A stretch of DNA of 64,000 bases from Septoria linicola (taxonomy: Eukaryota; Ascomycota; Dothideomycetes; Mycosphaerellales; Mycosphaerellaceae), in NCBI GenBank assembly GCA_024114885.1, contig CP099429.1:1-64000 (forward strand). Reading direction: 5' to 3'. Numbering within the stretch: position 1 is the stretch's first letter; the number at the start of each line of letters is the position of its first letter. Of the stretch, positions 1 to 10,658 are shown piece by piece. The notes beneath the pieces were generated by a model that did not search any database, was not told where the DNA came from, and saw only the letters and a list, made by a program, of their open reading frames with translations. A program made the position numbers and the translations under genes.

Positions 1-116
1 AACCCTAACCCTAACCCTAACCCTAACCCTAACCCTAACCCTAACCCTAACCCTAACCCTAACCCTAACCCTAACCCTAACCCTAACCCTAACCCTAACC
101 CTAACCCTAACCCTAA
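1..116. repeat. Telomere repeat tract (CCCTAA)n
   Basis: About nineteen uninterrupted CCCTAA units run from the first base to 116, where the phase breaks at TCACGGG. This is the C-rich strand read from the chromosome end, equivalent to TTAGGG at the 3' end, the usual repeat of filamentous ascomycetes. The unit contains neither CA nor TG on either strand, so it offers no target to the mutation process that has altered the rest of the window, which fits its perfect preservation. Confidence 0.98.
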
Positions 117-700
117 TCACGGGTTATCGCAGGTTACTCTAACCCTAAGCGAGCTCGATATACGTAACCCTAAGGATATAAGAGACGATTAGGTCGAATA
201 GGTAGAAGCTTCGCTCTAACCCTAAGGAGGAACGAGTATCGAAGTATAACTATTATCGTAGGTAGACGTAATATATCTATAAAGTACTATACTCTACTTA
301 TAGGGAGCGCTAGAGATCTACTAGTAACTACTAGCCTCTTATTAGTAGGTAGTACTTACCTCTACTTAAGATTAAGCTTAAGAAGTTCGTTAGCTATTAC
401 CGACCTCTCCTAAGTAGGTAGTACTTCTTATAGCGAATATATGTCCTCGACTAATAAAGCCTTAACCTAACGCTCTCTATTAACTTTACTAAAACGAGTA
501 GTATAGAATATAGTAAGGTTCTTTACCGAGACGCCTTCGAGGTAGGCCTAGATAGTAGTAGATTTTATCTATACTACCTATATATTATCTATAGTATCCT
601 TAGTAGACTTAGCCTCTAGGCCCTATACGATATTAGTATATCGACTCTCTCTAAAAGTAGAATACTCTACTAGGTAGTAGACTACTTTCTTATCTTATAA
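117..700. other. Telomere-associated DNA with relic telomere units
   Basis: No gene is visible. Single relic units reading AACCCTAAG occur at about 140-148, 165-173 and 217-226, each inside unrelated sequence, so the telomere boundary has probably been healed or eroded more than once. The first residual CA dinucleotides of the window are in the 15 bases directly after the telomere. From about 300 onward the composition is the same TA-rich, CpA-free sequence as the rest of the window. Confidence 0.6.
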
Positions 701-749
701 GTAGAATACTTACCTCCTACTTATTCTCTTCTTCTTATTTACTTCTTTC

Positions 750-810
750 TTCTTACTTACTCCTATCTTCTTACTTACTCTTGTCTTCCTACTTACTCTC
801 GTCTTCCTAT
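750..810 (-). repeat. 18-bp coding minisatellite, 3.4 units
   Basis: Units start at 750, 768 and 786 with a partial copy from 804; each reads roughly TTCTTACTTACTCCTATC. On the minus strand an 18-bp unit is six codons and reads as charged hexapeptides of the type Asp/Glu-x-Ser-Lys-(stop from Gln)-Glu, which fits the tail of the minus-strand helicase pseudogene. Unit length equals that of the two other coding minisatellites at 9411 and 10515. Confidence 0.6.
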
Positions 811-1075
811 ATATCGCCGTTACTAGAGGTCTCGCTAATAGCTACTAATTTCGCTAGTATAGTACCTAAGGCTATAGCGATACTATCTTTACGTATATCG
901 ATAAGTAGGTTAGCGACTTCTCCTTCCTTCGAGATAGGCTTATTATTAGAAATTTCCTCTAAGTCTATTAGATCTTCTACTACTTTCTAGGAATCTTCTT
1001 CGAGTAACTAGTCGTAGGCTACGTAGATATACGTCGATAGTTACTTTACTAATCGTATAGTAGCTACGATTACCT

Positions 1076-1167
1076 CTATAGGATTAAATTAGTAGATACT
1101 AAGTTATAAGTTATTTAGAGAAGTATCTTACTAGCTAGTAAGAACTTCTACTTAAAGTAGTACTTAC
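1076..1167 (-). other. Probable intron with hairpins, helicase pseudogene
   Basis: On the minus strand the segment starts GTAAGTAC and ends with TACTAAT, a few bases, then CCTATAG, giving a 5' splice site, a branch-point-like box and a 3' AG. It contains the 16-bp perfect palindrome CTTACTAGCTAGTAAG (1127-1142) and a second, imperfect one (CTACTTAAAGTAG, 1149-1161). Length is 92 bp. Confidence 0.45.
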
Positions 1168-2270
1168 CTATTCGATTAAGATATATAATCTTAGTAGTAT
1201 TAGTTTCGAGAACGTAGTTAGCGATACTAAAGATATATCCGATAATGTTCTTTATATCTATAACTAATAGTACTCTAGGTCAGAACTACTACTTACGCCT
1301 ATTACTAGTTACTATAGAGCGGACGATAGTTATCTAGTCTTAGTTATCTAGATAGACTTAGTTAGGAGCTAATTTACTACTCTTCTATTCTTCGGATTCT
1401 AGTTAGCCTAAAAGCTCTCGAGCGACGAGATTACTATAAGTAAAATAGAATAGTTACTCTTATAGTAATAGGTTCTTAGCTCGTAAGTCTCGTACGTTAG
1501 ACTATTCTTAACTTATACGAGAGGAGCGAATACTAAATATTAATCGTATTAAGCTATCGACGAAAACTTCTATTACTCGATCGGTTATATTAGTTTCTCG
1601 AGATCTAGAGGACTATATACTAGCCTCGAGTAATCTACCCTTAGCGTCTTTAGACTAGAATAGGCTATCTTTAAGAATAGTATCTAGAAGATCCTTTAGT
1701 ACTATCGTATTAGCGATTACTTACTTAATAAAGCGTTTCTAATACTTTACTTAAAGATACTAGTCGATTATCTCGTCGACAAGGAGGACTAGGACTCTTA
1801 TAGCTTTAGTCTAGCCTATACGATTTTAGTAGCCTATTATTTAGATTAGAGCGTAGAGGCTAACGTAGTCTATTACGAGTTAGACGTTACTACTCTACTA
1901 TAAGTTTAAAGACTCTACTATAGAGCGCGAAGATAGGATTATTACCTTTACCTTACTATTATTAAAGGAGCGCTTAGCTAATATACGAGCGCGATTCTTA
2001 ATACTAGCGTAGATAACTTAGTAAAGGATCTAGAGGAGTCGATAAGTAAACTTAGTAAGGAGATTACTAATTAGTTCCTAGCTCTAAATAATTATACCTT
2101 AGCTCTATTCGATAATATACTTCTTAAGAAGGCCGACGAGAGCGTAGTACTTAGGCGATAGTAGGACGTACTAACTTAGGTAGCTAGTACGAGTATTTAG
2201 AAGAGGAGCCTAAGAGTTAGCCTTAATTAATATATAGTAGAAGGAGTAGCTATCGATCTTACTAGTTTCT

Positions 2271-2382
2271 CTATAGTAATTATTAGTACTATATATATAT
2301 ATATATATAAGGAACGTACTACTAGCTAGTAGATAGATATTACTACTACTAGCTAGTAGACTACTCTATAGAACTAACTTAT
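2271..2382 (-). other. Probable intron with paired palindromes
   Basis: Minus-strand start reads CCT-ATAAGTTAG, which is the RIP product of CCT-GTAAGTTAG (TpG to TpA), so the donor G itself was mutated. The end reads TACTAATAATTACTATAG. Inside are two identical 14-bp palindromes CTACTAGCTAGTAG at 2319-2332 and 2346-2359, 27 bp centre to centre, and a (TA)n run at about 2290-2309. Length is 112 bp. Confidence 0.5.
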
Positions 2383-3730
2383 AGGCTATTAATTAACTTT
2401 ACGCTAGTATCGTATTAGTAGTCTAGTAAGCGTACGTTTACTAGGTTATTATAGGTTAGTACTAGTTATCGATAGAGACTTGACGTACGATCTATCTTAT
2501 CGTCTTTATCGAATACTAGGAGGCTCTTCTAGCCTAGAGCGTCGAGGTAGCTACGAGCTATACCTTCGTACGTAGTAGTACCTACTATATTAGTACGTAT
2601 CTCTACGTAGACGGTCGTAATAGGAAGGATCTCTATACCTAATTCTACTATCGACCTATAAGTAACGATCTTTTAACCTTTAACTTAGCGTAACTAGGTA
2701 AGACCTAGAGTAAGCGGTACGAGGTCGAAGACTATATTTATATTACTTATCTACGTATATTCGAAGAAGTAGTAGGGCTATAAAGCCGAGAGGTAGAGCT
2801 AGTTAGTCGATATACTACTATCTAGGAGGCTAGGATCGATTATAGTTAAAATAGCGAAGTAGTTATATTAATATTGTTTATAGAAAGAGTCGCTTAGCGA
2901 ACGATAGTTACGGCTATTTAGACCTTCGTAGAGCTCTTTAGGAAGGATCTTAGATAGCGATTTCTAGAAAAAGTAAAATAATACTATACTGTCGCTAACT
3001 ATATTATAGAAGATAGTTACTATAACGAGCACGTACCCTATAGTAGGTTCTAGTTAATATAAGGCGTTAGTCTAGAGAGCTTATAGATTACCTAGATAAT
3101 AAGCCTCGTCTATATAGATTATACTAAAGCTCTACTTATTATAGAGAAGGATCTCGTTATCTATAGACTATATATATAGTAAAGGATCTATAGTCTTAGC
3201 GTCGTTATTATCGTCGCTATCGCTAAGCTCTAATTCGAGGACTATAGGTTCTACTTCGAGTTCCTCGTTAACGTTAGAACTATCGTCGTCGTTATTAACC
3301 TACGCCGCGACTAGCGTCTTAGATACGTTATAGCGTATATATACTTTGCTTTTCTTAAGAATCTTATTCTATAGCGACTAGAATATACTAAGGATAATAG
3401 TAGAAGAAGTACGTAGATTATTAAATAATAGATTCGAGAGGTATATCTCTAGGCCGTCTAGGTTAGTATTTAGAATACTAGTATATCCTACTATAGCTAC
3501 TTCGTCGGTATTACTACCTAGGCTATAGAATATAATAAGGCAGATATATCTCGTCGAAGAGAGGTTATTAAATAGCTTAGTAATAGGCTCGATCTAAGCC
3601 TAGAGTATACTTAGTAGATAGATAACGAGATAAGGGTAGTAAAGAGGCTCGAGGTTAGTAACTTTAAAGTTAGTAAGTAGCTATTCGGCCTCGTCGTTAG
3701 TAGCGTCTCCTATAGCCGTTTCTATAGCGT

Positions 3731-3846
3731 CTAGAAATATTAGTAAATTACGTAATAGATATAGAATAATTTACTAGCTAGTAGGTAGACGTCTTAACTA
3801 CTAGCTAGTAGATCGTTCTATATAACTCTTTAATAAACCGACTTAC
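3731..3846 (-). other. Probable intron with paired palindromes
   Basis: Minus-strand start is GTAAGTCGG and end is TTTACTAATATTTCTAG. It lies just after helicase motif I (3914-3937), and a readable frame resumes below 3731. The palindrome TACTAGCTAGTA (3772-3783) and CTACTAGCTAGTAG (3798-3811) are 27 bp apart centre to centre. Length is 116 bp. Donor, branch box and acceptor are all present, so this is the clearest of the four. Confidence 0.55.
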
Positions 3847-5116
3847 CTTTCTACTACTATCGTCGTTACTTAATTTCTCTAGCTATATAGATAACTATAT
3901 ATAGTACCTAGATAGTCTTACTAAGACTAATATTATCTCTAAGGACGGTATAGCGTATCTCTAATTAGAGTATTTTTATTAGCTAGGTAATACTAGTAGG
4001 TTACTAGAGCTTAAGTAGGAGCCTATCTAGTTCGACCTAGAAGTTTTCGCTAGTAATAGGGTCTATGTTTCTAGATTCTAAGAGTATAACCTTTAGCCTA
4101 AGTATAGCGACGGACTCGTCCTATATTAGTAGTATCGCTAAGTAGGTATTTATAGTCGCGTATAGAGTAGTAAATATTCGAGTATCGATAGTAGTATTAG
4201 AGCCGTCGACTACTCGTATAGTAGAGTCCGAGTATTCTATATATGCCTCTTAGAAGAGTCGCTACTTATTAACTAAAGATATTAGGAGAATAGTTTTAAA
4301 GCTAAGCTAATCTATATACTTAATATCGTTATATAAGTACTCGACGTCCTTACTTAATATATCTATAATACGGATTCGGGCTTCGTCGCTTAGGTTATCT
4401 AGGTCTAGAGCGATCGTAGAAGCGTCGACCTTAATACTATCGAATACTATAATAGTAGTATCTATATCGTTCTACTCTTTAGTATATACGAAATCCTTAG
4501 CGATTTCGTTAATCTCTATAAATACTATATCTACTAGTATTATAAGACCTTTAGCTTGTCGACGAGCTTACTCGATAGAGTTAGTAGCTATCGAACTAGA
4601 GGTAATATAGTATACTAGCGTAATCGCCTTAGGCTAGTTAATCTTCGAGTTAGTATTAGCGCTCTAGTCTCCTATCTAATAGCTCTTCTTTCGTATAAAT
4701 AGGTAGATAATATAGAAGCCTCGAAAGATATCCTTACTATATAACGAGAACTCGTCTATAGGATAGATAAGTAGAGCTAGTAGCTCCTCTACTAGTATAG
4801 GTATACTATAGAAAATAGAGAGTAGGTATAACTCTACCTATAATTCTTTATCTACTTAGTAGGTATCGATAGCCTACTTTATAAGATATATAGTATAGAG
4901 CGCGATAATAACTATATAGTACGAGAAGCTACCTCTAGTAGAGAGAGAGAGGCGAAGATCGAGGAGTAACTTATCGAAATAGTCCTAGTTAGTAGTCTCT
5001 AGGTCCTTCCCGAATAGGACTCTCTTCTTTCTAGATTCTATAATAATATCGATATAGGTATTTAGAGAGAGAATACTTAGTATTTACCTCTCTAAGCCTT
5101 CCTATCTAAAATTATT

Positions 5117-5231
5117 CTATAGTTAAATTAGTACTAGAATTAGAGTATAAGTTACTTTAGTAGAATATACTACTAGCTAGTAATACGACAATATAGACTA
5201 CTAGCTAGTAGTTTATTCTACTACGTAATAC
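5117..5231 (-). other. Probable intron with paired palindromes
   Basis: Minus-strand end reads GTACTAATTTAACTATAG, matching the other three. The donor is less clear; GTATTACG at 5231 gives a 115-bp segment. It contains TACTAGCTAGTA (5171-5182) and the 16-bp ACTACTAGCTAGTAGT (5197-5212), 28 bp centre to centre. The palindromes sit inside a larger inverted repeat with 14-bp arms, TTACTTTAGTAGAA at 5152-5165 and its reverse complement at 5233-5246, so the RNA would fold strongly. Confidence 0.45.
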
Positions 5232-5829
5232 GTTCTACTAAAGTAATATCGGGGAATATAGAGGTGACTCTTACTATAAAATACTTATAGTATTCTCTTA
5301 GAGTAGGAAAAACTATACGCTATACTAATAGGAACTAATCTAGGCTATTAAGCTCTATATATCTAGCTAAGTTATCGTCTTTCTACGTAATCTATATAGC
5401 TTTAATACTATACGTAAATATACCCTAGGTTAGTATAGTAGGAGTAGGTCGAATACTCGAATCTAGGATACTCGTTAAGTCGTTTACTCGCGTCTCTACT
5501 CTACTCTTAGCTAAATCGTCGCGTAAAACTATTACGCTTAAGATATTGTCGAGCGAAGTAGCGGCTAGTCCCTTACGTAAGACCTTAGTATTCGGTCCTT
5601 ACTTTTTATATAGAGTCTATACCTTCTTCGTAGTCGAGGTCGCGAATAGTAATAGAGCGTCGAGTAGGTCTACTATAAGGGTCTCTATAGTATCGCTAAC
5701 CTTAGTTCTCTTATTTAAGAGAGTATTAGGTTCCGACTTAGAAACTTATCTCTTACGAGGTACTATTATATATATCTTTAAGGCTCGCTTTAAGTAGCTT
5801 CTAAGTAAATAGGAAATAACTTACTAGAT

Positions 5830-6520
5830 AGTAATATACTTAGAGAAGGTACGGATATAGCTAGCGAACAAATAGAGGAATAAATTACTAGCTAGTAACG
5901 CGATAGAGAGAGGAGCGGAAGTAGAGGTAGATATTAGAGGTAAGAAGAAGAAGAAGAAGAGAGAGGAAGATAGATTATTAAATATTATTAGAAGCTAGCG
6001 TAAATAAAGTAACGTTTATAGTATATATACCTATATATACGCGATAAATAAGCTAGCGATATTACGCGTAAGTAAAGGAAAGTAAAGGAATCTATAAGTA
6101 AGATAGGAAATCCTTTTATTACTACTAAATTCGGTAGTAGTAGAGGAATATACGTCTTATATCTAGATTTATATATTAGAAATAAGCTTTTATTAAGCTC
6201 TAACTATCGATCGTAATAGCCGGATTAGGCTTAGCTTATTAGAAGTAACTAGAATTCTACTTCTCGTATATATATAAGAATACCTTAGGTATTATTATAT
6301 AAGCTTATAATACCTAAGGTATTAAAATATTTACTAGCTCTAGTTATCTTTAATTACTAGCTAGTAGTATATTCCTCTAAAGGTACGTACCTCTAGTAGT
6401 ATATTCCTATAATAGTACCTTCCTCTAAAGATACGTTCTTCTAGAAGTATATACTAAGTATCTAGTAAGTCTATATTCCGATTACTAGCTAGTAAGGTAT
6501 TCCTCGACAAGTAGTTTTAA
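5830..6520. other. Palindrome-rich spacer between divergent pseudogenes
   Basis: No convincing frame. It separates two genes that point away from each other, so it should hold both ancestral promoters; no promoter motif survives. Contents: TTACTAGCTAGTAA palindromes at 5885-5898 and 6482-6495 and TACTAGCTAGTA at 6355-6366; a GAA-rich run at about 5942-5975; and direct repeats between 6365 and 6470 built on AGTAGTATATTCCT and CCTCTAAAG. Confidence 0.5.
6279..6324. other. Long perfect hairpin
   Basis: The arms AATACCTTAGGTATTAT (6279-6295) and ATAATACCTAAGGTATT are exact reverse complements of 17 bp, separated by a short AT-rich loop that contains AAGCTT. Each arm also holds a near-palindromic TACCTTAGGTA core. 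It stands in the spacer between the two divergent pseudogenes. It could be a relic of a small inverted-repeat element or a terminator-like or promoter structure; nothing in the sequence decides. Confidence 0.7.
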
Positions 6521-9500
6521 CTTACCCTTCTCTACCTAGAGGCCTACGTAGACGTAGCTATCCTTTCTATTCTTCTCTTAACTAGTCTATAAACTCTAGG
6601 CGTAATAGGAGCTAACTAGGTTACTAGTTCTTCTAGCTCTATATCTATATCGGCGTACTCTATATCTCTTAGTAGACGACTAAATACTATATTCGCTAAC
6701 TCTACTTTATAGTTTAGGTTAAAACCTTATACGTAGGATAAGGTAAGATCTAGTAGTAGTCTAATAGGTAGCCTTTTAAACGTCGCTAAAACTTATACTT
6801 AAGAGTAGTACTATTATCGAGTATCGATATACTAGTATATATCCTTTAATATAGAACTCGATATAGCTTTACTTCCTAATACTTATAACGAATACTATTA
6901 TTAAAGTCGAATAGGAAGCTAACTAGAGACTATATAAGCTTAAAGTCGCTATAGTTTCCTATAATAAGGTAGATTTTGTCGTTTATAATCTCCTCGAAGT
7001 ATTCTATAGACTAGCTAAGCTCGCCCTCTAGAGTAGTTTGTCGTATTCTAGGTTTAATCTCGTATTTAACTACTTTAAGGATATCCTTATAGAACTACTC
7101 GAATACTAGGTAGACTAGCTAAAGGATAATTTAACTACGAACACGCTAGTATTCGGAGTGTTCGCTAAGCTATTAATAGGCAAGATCTATACGCCTCGTA
7201 AGATCGAAGAAAGCGTTAACTTTACTACTATATCGAAGGTATTAATAACGAAGGACGCTATTACTAAAAAGAATATAGTCTATAATATTAGTATGAAATT
7301 AGAGTTCTATCTAGTCGAACCGAGGCTCTATCTAAGCGTACCTATACTTACGTAGAGTATTACTAAAGCTAAGTCCGATCTACTTCTTTATATCTCTAGT
7401 CTCTATTATACGTTCGTAGTAGCTCTACTAGAGAGCCGATTCGTAATAGAGTTCTATTCCTCCGACTACGAATCGAAGATAGTAGAGGAATATAGCTATT
7501 ATTTTAGTTTACTTCTATATAATAATACCTGTTCTATAGCGAGTATAGACGACCTCGAACCTAGTAGTAAACTTATTTAAGTTCTACTATACGAAATATA
7601 AGTACTCTTCGGTCCTAATCGGCTATACGTACGATAGGTAGTTATTAAGTATTAGCTCGAGTTCTACGTAGTCTTCTTTAGTAAGCCGAGTTTGTAACGA
7701 ATAGTACGTTAACTAACTAATACAGTATTCCTCGCGTAGTCTAAATAATTTTCTACGAGAGTCTATAAGTACTACGTAGGCTCGGCGCTTACTATATAGG
7801 TATGACTATTTAATTATATATACGTCTTAGTAGCGGCCTTTAGCCTAGCTTCGAGTAGCCTTAAGGATTACTAGATCGAATACAAGTTCCTCTAATCCGT
7901 CGTTAGAGAAAAGATATAGTTTCAAAGAATTAGTAACCTTCTTTATAGAACTATAGAACTAAGAGTAGATAAGTCTATCTTTAAAGAGTTTCGATCGTCG
8001 TAGAGTAAGGCTTATAAGATTATAGGCCTTATAAAGTAGATTCTACTCGTAGAATATCTATCTACTCTAAGGCGGCTCTCTATTATATATCTACTCGAGA
8101 TACTTCTTAAGATAGTATCGTTTCTATATATAGATATATACTTACTCGTTATAAGGATCTCGGTTATTAGCTAGTAATCGGCAGGATTAGGTATAAATCT
8201 CTTTACTAATATTAATAAATAGGCGTTCGCGTTAGATAATATTAAAATCGAGAATCTACTCTAGATACGTCCTAAAGTTCTCTATTATATAGAGTAACGT
8301 AGGATATATAAGACTTGTCTTAAATTATAATTTCGTCCCTTTAGCTGAAAAGAATAGTTAAGGCTCTTAGAAGTTACGAAGTCTAGCTTCCTCCTTAATA
8401 ATTTTAAGAATCTTACTCTATATCTCGCTAAGATATTCTAGGTATAGATAATAGGTAATCGCTCTCTATATTTTATATCCTACTCCTCTAACTAAGCGAT
8501 CCTCGATCTAATATACCTTACTATTAATATAGGTATATCGATACGTAGTAGGAAGATATTAAGTATAATAGGTATTATAGAATATATAGATAGTAGAGTA
8601 GAAGATCCTATCTAGCTAGTAGGTATATTATTCCTTAGTAAGCGAGATAAATTTTCTAGTAGTAGTAGGTATATATAGGAAGAGGATAAAAACTAATATC
8701 TCTATCGTTCCTTTAATCTTTCTAAGATAGAAGTAGAGAATATCTTAGAGTAGATTTAACTACGATCGTAGTTATTCTACTTCTTAATCCTCGGTATAAT
8801 AATTAGTACGGATATAAAGGTCTATACTAATATTCTACTTTAAAAGTAGTATAGGCTAGTAGCGAATACTCTAGCGTACGAAACTAAGATATAACGTAAA
8901 TTCTAAGAAACTATCGATATCGAAAGCGATATTAGCTTTAGTAGCTAGGGTCTACTCTTTATAGAGGTATATATACTTCGGAGGAGGTCTTATTCTATTT
9001 AGCTATAAGGATATACTATAAAATATTTCCTCCTATTAAGGCGCGTTATAATATAGAAGGTAGTCGGCTATAATTCGCGTTAGTATTCTAAGTAGAGAAG
9101 AGAATAGAGCGCTTCTAAAGGCTTCTAATAGCGAACAATAGTCTATATCGCCTACTTTCTCTAAATGTCGAAGGCGCTCTATTTTATAATCGTCTAATAT
9201 ATATCTATGAAATCCGCCTTATAACTACTAATATAGCTTCTTAGCTATATACTTATATAGGTCTTATAACACGTTACTACTATCGCTATCGTTATTAACT
9301 TCGCTACTCTTACTATTATCGCTATCTAACCGATCGTAGTTTCTAGCTTTGTCGTTAGGTTAGTAGGTCGTATCTTAGTCGTCGAGGCGACCTAGGCTAT
9401 TAGGCCGGTCCTAGTCGTTAGTAGGATTCTAGTCGTCGGCGTAGTCCTAGTCGTTAGCGTAGTCCTAGTCGTTAGTACGATTCTAGTCGTTAGTATAGTT

Positions 9501-10380
9501 ATAGTCGTTAGTACGATTCTATTTATTAGCGCGGTCCTAGTCGTTAACGTAGTCTCCTATATTTTCGTCTTCTAGTTTATTCTCTCTATCTAGTATACTA
9601 ATAGAATAGGTATAATATATAGCTTTACTACTCTCTAGTAACTAGTCGCTAGAGCTTACGACGCTAGAGCTTACGATAGTATTATCGAACTCGGCTATTC
9701 GAACCTATAGGGAGTCTATAGAGGAAGATATATTAGTAGAGTCCCGAGTTAGTAGTATACTACTAGCTCTACTAGATATAGAAATCGGACTATACAAGAG
9801 TTCTTTAATATCTCTTAGAGAAGAGTCTACTATAAGTAGGTCTAGTACTTCTAGTAAGTTAGACTAAAGATCTACTCTATATTTATTAGATATTTTACCG
9901 TCGTAGAGATTATTATAGTCGTTAATAGGAAGGGCGCCTTCTAAAAGCTACGCGTTATTAGGATCGTTAGGAAGTAGAATATCTAGAATATAGAGTTAGA
10001 GAGATAGTAGAGTAGGAGTTAGTTACTCTACGATTATATTAAGATAGTAGATAACAAGATTACCTTATTATTACTAATAGGTAGTTACGGCTAAAGTACT
10101 ATTCTATATAGTACGCCGTAAACGTAACTATCGCTATCGTTCTCGGTCGCGCTCTCGACGTATATATACTACTTCGGCTACGACGTTAGAAGATAATAGA
10201 CGACCGCGTTTTAGAGGTATATTAGAATAATATTATATCTCGAAGGTAGTAGTTAGAATACGACCTTAACTTCTTAAAAGAAAATATAGGTAGCAATATA
10301 GCTAGATTTAAGAGAATTTTACTATTACTATAGGAGGCGTATAGGTAGTATTAGGAGCTAATTAAAGTATATAGAGTAGC
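6520..10380 (+). pseudogene. Long unrecognised ORF, RIP-destroyed
   Basis: A plus-strand frame can be followed for about 1,280 codons, broken by TAG/TAA at a density expected of former Gln and Trp codons. One stretch, 7158-7355, is uninterrupted by chance. I do not recognise the protein. The first 900 codons look like an ordinary globular protein rich in Leu, Ser and charged residues. A hexapeptide minisatellite follows (9411-9554), then a Ser/Arg-rich basic patch near 10115-10150. It is divergently arranged with the SNF2-like pseudogene across 5830-6520, so the two may have been a telomere-proximal gene pair. It could be a host subtelomeric family gene or part of an unknown mobile element. 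No start codon can be assigned because ATG is converted to ATA throughout. Confidence 0.45.
9411..9554 (+). repeat. 18-bp coding minisatellite, 8 units
   Basis: Eight 18-bp units begin at 9411 (CTAGTCGTTAGTAGGATT and variants). In the frame of the surrounding plus-strand pseudogene each unit is a hexapeptide of the form (Gln/Arg)-(Ser/Phe)-Gln-Ser-Leu-(Ala/Val), with the Gln codons now TAG. Unit divergence is mostly C/T and G/A, so much of it may be RIP rather than age. The array is in frame and so would not disrupt the ancestral protein. Confidence 0.75.
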
Positions 10381-10382
10381 TA

Positions 10383-10489
10383 CTTATAGTACTAAGAAGA
10401 ATATAGAATACTCTACTAGCTAGTAGGAGTTTTAATTACTAGCTAGCTAAGTATTCTACTTCTCCTAATCTACTAGAGGTCGTCTTCTA
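10383..10489. other. Spacer with a palindrome pair
   Basis: CTACTAGCTAGTAG at 10413-10426 is followed by an imperfect copy centred near 10442. TAATCTACTAG near 10469-10481 resembles the 3' end of the introns in the helicase pseudogene, but I see no matching donor, so an intron here is only possible. The truncated gypsy fragment begins just after it. Confidence 0.4.
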
Positions 10490-10514
10490 AATAAAGGCTC
10501 TTACGAGTTAGAGC

Positions 10515-10658
10515 CTCTTTATTATAGCTAGGCTCTTTATTATAGCTAGACCCTTTATTATAGCCGGCTCCTATATTATAGCTAAGCGCTTTATTATAGC
10601 TAGGCTATTTATTATAGCTAGGCCCTTTATTATACCTAGACTCTTTATTATACTTAGA
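10515..10658 (+). repeat. 18-bp coding minisatellite, 8 units
   Basis: Eight exact-length 18-bp units (CTCTTTATTATAGCTAGG and variants) run from 10515 to 10658. In the pol frame they encode hexapeptides of the form (Ser/Pro/Ala)-Leu-Leu-(Gln or Tyr)-Leu-(Gly/Asp). The last two units match the first codons of the 198-bp repeat that follows, so the minisatellite appears to have grown out of the edge of that unit. Confidence 0.85.

Larger units (their letters stand above)
700..5830 (-). pseudogene. SNF2-family-like helicase, RIP-destroyed
   Basis: Reads right to left. An N-terminal region of unknown type (5800-4000) is followed by an ATPase core. Motif I is at 3914-3937 and reads D-N-I-S-L-S-K-T; both Ser codons are AGT after T, exactly what RIP makes from GGT, so the ancestral form is D-N-I-G-L-G-K-T. 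Motif II at 3096-3110 reads D-E-A-Y-Y, from D-E-A-H. Between them lies an acidic Asp/Glu/Ser-rich stretch near 3190-3270, and downstream a segment resembling the motif III area of SNF2 proteins. The C-terminus is a charged hexapeptide repeat (750-810). Stops are nearly all TAG or TAA at expected Gln/Trp sites. Four intron-like gaps are listed separately. It is divergent from the gene at 6520. Subtelomeric helicase genes are common in fungi; the exact subfamily cannot be set by eye. Ends are approximate. Confidence 0.6.

Noticed and set aside
781..990. Open 69-codon plus-strand frame starting at a TTG
   Set aside because: It lies antisense to the helicase pseudogene's C-terminal region and starts within the 18-bp repeat; Ser/Leu/Ile-rich content is what the complement of this sequence gives.
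2288..2311. (TA)n run as a functional microsatellite or promoter element
   Set aside because: A run of TA is the expected end product of RIP on CA/TG repeats and lies inside a probable intron.
5546..5797. Open 83-codon plus-strand frame
   Set aside because: Antisense to the N-terminal region of the helicase pseudogene, whose minus-strand frame reads better and continues on both sides.
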